Origin: Acetobacter malorum
Lineage (GTDB): Bacteria > Pseudomonadota > Alphaproteobacteria > Acetobacterales > Acetobacteraceae
NCBI RefSeq assembly: GCF_002153605.1
Contig: NZ_JOPG01000014.1
Coordinates: 1-64,000, forward strand
Reading direction: 5' to 3'
DNA: 64,000 nt
Shown here: positions 61,511 to 64,000 of the stretch, one piece after another
Numbering within the stretch: position 1 is the first letter of the stretch
How the letters are laid out: each line of letters begins with the position of its first letter
Notes under the pieces: generated by a model
Told to the model about the DNA's origin: nothing
Seen by the model: the letters and a program-made list of their open reading frames with translations, nothing else
Database searches by the model: none
Program-made: the position numbers and the translations under genes

Positions 61511-61891
61511 TCAGGCCGGCGTTTTGGCCGTGTGCTGGGTGCCGGATTTATCGGTAATATAGAGCAGAGCGACCGGCCCCTGTGTCTCCTGCCGGTGCCA
61601 TGAACCGCCGGGTACAAAAAGAACATCACCTTTTTTACCGACGAGAGTGAGTTCTTCTTCGTCTTTTTTCAGAACGACCGTTGTCTGCCCTTCCACAACA
61701 AGCAGAAATTCATCATGCGGGTGTTCTTCCCACGGGGTAGAGCCTTCAAACCGGACCATGCCGATATTGTGCTGGCCGAATGCAAAAAGCGTTGTCATGC
61801 TTTTTGATGCAAAATCATCTGTCTGCTGGTTGAGGTGCAGAATAGAAAGCGTGGCGGCAACCTGTTCAAGATTATAGTGAAGCATTTGCAA
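61511..61891 (-). CDS. Cupin-domain protein
   Basis: The 126-aa protein is a single cupin: TPWEEHPHDEFLLVVEG carries motif 1 (His-x-His...Glu) and GDVLFVPGGSWHRQE motif 2 with its His. FAFGQHNIGMVRFEG forms the strand before it. The metal-binding His/Glu set is intact, so a mononuclear metal enzyme or a small ligand-binding protein is possible. It ends the minus-strand group after the MFS transporter, 9 bp apart, suggesting cotranscription. Confidence 0.85.
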   Translation of the reverse strand: MQMLHYNLEQVAATLSILHLNQQTDDFASKSMTTLFAFGQHNIGMVRFEGSTPWEEHPHDEFLLVVEGQTTVVLKKDEEELTLVGKKGDVLFVPGGSWHRQETQGPVALLYITDKSGTQHTAKTPA

Positions 61892-61900
61892 GTCTTTCTG

Positions 61901-63172
61901 TCATAGGATTGCAGGAAGAGACTGATTGGTTGAAGCGTGGTCGCAACAAAGCGGGGCCAGACGACGGGCCGCGAGAAACAGCGGGACAAGCAACACAAGC
62001 CCGCAGAGCCAGACCATCAGAAACGCCAGAGAATATCCCGCACAGGCAGCCAGTGGCATGATGGCCGAGGCCGCCAGAACATTGGCGATGCTTTCACCAC
62101 ATTGCAGAAAACTATAGTCCAGGCCGGGACGTTCTGCGGAGGACCAGTTCATCAATAAGGACCAGAGCGCGACGTAAAACCCGCCATCAAAAAAATTCTC
62201 TGTGCCAAGAGCAAGATATAGAACCGGGGCGGAAAGAGTGTGCGTTGCCTGCAAAATCCATAAAGTCCCCAGCAGACATGCAGAGGGGAGGGCCAGACAG
62301 CAAACAGCTTTGCAACTGCCAGCTTTTCTGACCATGAGCGTGCCCAGTAAAGCCCCGCCAAGCGCGCCGCACAGAAGATTTGAGATTTGCAGCGTGCCGA
62401 TGGTTTCAACGGCGATATGCTGGTCGATCAGGAACGGTTGCAGAAGCGCTAAAAGTGCTCCGCCCGCAAATTTAAATGCCAGAGAACAGGTCATCGCCCA
62501 CCCAAAGCCTTTTTGGCGGAAAAAATCCTTCAGGCGAGAGGGATGGGTAATCCGGCTGGTGTCTGGCTCCACATATTTCCGGAGAGGCAAAAGGATCAGG
62601 CAAAGCAGGAAAAGAGCCGCCGCCATGGCGCATAGCATGCCACTCCAGCCAGCCTGTGCGTAAACCAGCAGGCTTCCGCCCCCACCCGCGAGCATGCCCA
62701 GCAGAAAGGCGACAACCTGAATACCATTGGCCAGCCCCGCATTGCGCCCTTGCAGATGGGAGACCGCGGCCGCATTGGTAAGAATATCCTGTGTTGCAAA
62801 CACGGTATTGAGCAGGATGATGCCGGCCAGTGAGAGCGCAAAACTGTGTTCTGGTGGGAAAAACGCCAGGACGAGACAGACCAGAATGGCGAGGAGTTGC
62901 GTTTGCAGGATCAAAGCCCCGTAACCCCGGCGTTTTCCGGCATTGTCTGTCGGGCCAGCCCAGAGAAATTTTAAAGCCCAGGGCAGAAACGTCAGGCCGC
63001 TCCAGCCAATGGTGTGAAGAGAAACACCACTTTCCCGCAAAATAGTGGCGTAGGCATTAAAGGCCAGTCCCGCAGGAATGCCTTGCCCGGCATACATCAG
63101 CCCCAGCGTGATGACGCGCTTCCAGACCAGAGGCAGAGTGGAAAACGGGGAGAAAAAAAGGCTCTTTTCCAT
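61901..63172 (-). CDS. MFS transporter, AmpG-related / RhtX-FptX-like
   Basis: The 423-aa protein has about twelve helices and starts VITLGLMYAGQGIPAGLAFNAYATILRESG-like (LMYAGQGIPAGLAFNAYATI), the pattern of PAT/AmpG-type transporters and of RhtX/FptX siderophore importers. SLHTIGWSGLTFLPWALKFLW and QDILTNAAAVSHLQGRNAGL support this. The upstream AraC gene and lack of peptidoglycan genes favour siderophore import over muropeptide uptake, but that is inference. ATG 63172 is preferred to a TTG three codons upstream. Confidence 0.78.
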   Translation of the reverse strand: MEKSLFFSPFSTLPLVWKRVITLGLMYAGQGIPAGLAFNAYATILRESGVSLHTIGWSGLTFLPWALKFLWAGPTDNAGKRRGYGALILQTQLLAILVCLVLAFFPPEHSFALSLAGIILLNTVFATQDILTNAAAVSHLQGRNAGLANGIQVVAFLLGMLAGGGGSLLVYAQAGWSGMLCAMAAALFLLCLILLPLRKYVEPDTSRITHPSRLKDFFRQKGFGWAMTCSLAFKFAGGALLALLQPFLIDQHIAVETIGTLQISNLLCGALGGALLGTLMVRKAGSCKAVCCLALPSACLLGTLWILQATHTLSAPVLYLALGTENFFDGGFYVALWSLLMNWSSAERPGLDYSFLQCGESIANVLAASAIMPLAACAGYSLAFLMVWLCGLVLLVPLFLAARRLAPLCCDHASTNQSLPAIL

Positions 63173-63242
63173 AGAGAGCAAGGATAGGCGACCGGCTGTG
63201 CAGGGCCACCCGAATCAGCCCGCTGCCCCGATCAGACAGAAT

Positions 63243-64000
63243 TTAACCTTCCTTACGGTAGAGGTGGGGGGCTTTGCCAATCTGCCGTTTAAACGCCGCG
63301 CTGAAGTGGCTCATATTGCTGTAGCCAAGCTCCATGGCAGTTTCTGTCACGGAGTGGGTCTTTAAAAGCTTTTTGGCGTGCTCCATGCGGTGCGCCTGAA
63401 ACAGGCTGTAAGGGCCGCATCCAAAGAGAATGCGGAACCCCATTTTCAGCCGCGTGGCGTTGAGTCCGCTATAGCGGGCCAGTTCAATAATGGTGGGCGC
63501 TTTATCCATGCGGGCCAGCAGAAAGGAACGTGCCTTATGCAGGCAGGATTTTTCATGATGGGAGAGGGAAGGCCCTTGCGGTGCAGCCTCAATCTGTTCA
63601 AAGGACAGGCCCAGAATGGTCAGGGCTGCGGCACAGCTCAGAGGGCCATTGGTCTGGTTTTTCTGTAAGTTCTGGCACAGCCCGATGGCAGCCTTGTGCA
63701 CGGATGTGTTCGCCTTGAGGCTGCTGAAAAATGGCGTGTGGGGGGAGAGGTCTGCCGTGCCCCATGGGGGAGGTGTGTGCATTTCCTGCAGGAGTTCGGG
63801 CGTAATGTGCACCTCAAGGCAGGAGAAATCTGCACTGGTCGCAATCTGGAAGTGAGTTGCCGGCAGGTAGGCGGTGGCTACGTCCCGCGCCTGAAACAGA
63901 TGGGTTTTGCCCCCAAAAACGATTTCACACGCGCCGGACAGCATAATGGAACAGCGCAGGACTGCCGGACAGTCATCCATTTCCCCATGCAGCGTGGTGG
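63243..64000 (-). CDS. AraC-family transcriptional regulator, 5' end outside the window
   Basis: The reading frame stays open through the right edge, so the gene starts beyond 64000; an internal Met at 63980 is not assumed to be the start. The visible part has an effector-binding region (SIMLSGACEIVFGGKTHLFQ) and a C-terminal double HTH: PTIIELARYSGLNATRLKMG, then EHAKKLLKTHSVTETAMELG and YSNMSHFSAAFKRQIGKAP. This arrangement recalls PchR-type iron-siderophore regulators. It probably controls the MFS transporter and cupin downstream. Confidence 0.88.
   Translation of the reverse strand, partial: TTLHGEMDDCPAVLRCSIMLSGACEIVFGGKTHLFQARDVATAYLPATHFQIATSADFSCLEVHITPELLQEMHTPPPWGTADLSPHTPFFSSLKANTSVHKAAIGLCQNLQKNQTNGPLSCAAALTILGLSFEQIEAAPQGPSLSHHEKSCLHKARSFLLARMDKAPTIIELARYSGLNATRLKMGFRILFGCGPYSLFQAHRMEHAKKLLKTHSVTETAMELGYSNMSHFSAAFKRQIGKAPHLYRKEG

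Noticed and set aside
1-64000. CRISPR arrays, insertion sequences, prophage genes
   Set aside because: Looked for regularly spaced repeats, transposase motifs and phage structural genes; none was visible.

Overview
The window reads as chromosomal DNA of an acetic acid bacterium (Acetobacteraceae, most likely Acetobacter). The grounds are high GC with alphaproteobacterial gene content, a PoxB-type pyruvate oxidase, a cyanide-insensitive bd-type quinol oxidase (cioA-cioB plus a DUF2474 peptide), a type-B PutA, acetyl-CoA synthetase, UDP-glucose dehydrogenase and many secreted or outer-membrane proteins. The genus is an inference from gene content, not a database match. I saw no insertion sequence, prophage or CRISPR array.

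Layout. 1-5.3 kb: edge of an SDR gene, then gmk, hldE overlapping an AGE-family sugar epimerase, and dnaB. 5.3-8.8 kb: a secreted tannase/feruloyl-esterase-like enzyme diverging from a DUF3500 protein coupled to a small HupE-N-domain-like protein. 8.8-13.7 kb: a divergent locus under two back-to-back cobalamin riboswitches. The minus-strand switch leads into a 141-aa unknown plus a PepSY membrane protein; the plus-strand switch leads into a TonB-dependent receptor. 13.7-18.2 kb: MscS-type channel, small lipoprotein, and mlaF/mlaE-type ABC genes. 18.3-21.3 kb: ugd, radA and tRNA-Gly(CCC). 21.3-22.4 kb: an AT-rich insert with an HNH protein. 22.5-24.2 kb: poxB, interrupted by a single in-frame TAA. 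24.9-28.3 kb: barrel porin, amino-acid permease and a 53-aa conserved small protein. 28.4-35.3 kb: M28 peptidase, DUF1275 protein, putA, a 27-bp perfect palindrome and a GntR/FCD regulator. 35.8-49.6 kb: small secreted proteins, acs, CHRD and DUF1653 proteins, an RlmM-like methyltransferase with DUF423, PduO-type cobalamin adenosyltransferase, a coiled-coil protein, an FAD-linked 2-hydroxyacid dehydrogenase, Sua5, CysQ and pepA. 49.6-51.3 kb: a second AT-rich insert with two overlapping genes, one carrying a PD-(D/E)XK nuclease core; it is the best candidate for an undescribed (defence-like) module. 51.3-56.6 kb: DUF2252 protein, then a TonB receptor diverging from a His-rich secreted protein coupled to a di-haem peroxidase. 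56.9-61.4 kb: cioAB-DUF2474 and a secreted M28 peptidase. 61.5-64 kb: cupin, RhtX/FptX-like MFS transporter and an AraC regulator cut by the window edge.

The dominant themes are metal or cofactor acquisition across the outer membrane (two TonB systems, B12 riboswitches, PduO, RhtX-like transporter), respiration and carbon overflow (poxB, acs, bd oxidase, 2-hydroxyacid dehydrogenase, PutA), and envelope maintenance (hldE, ugd, mlaFE, MscS). Several genes were assigned starts downstream of the longest open frame, where a Shine-Dalgarno sequence or signal peptide supports it. All family assignments come from reading motifs by eye; no database search was run.
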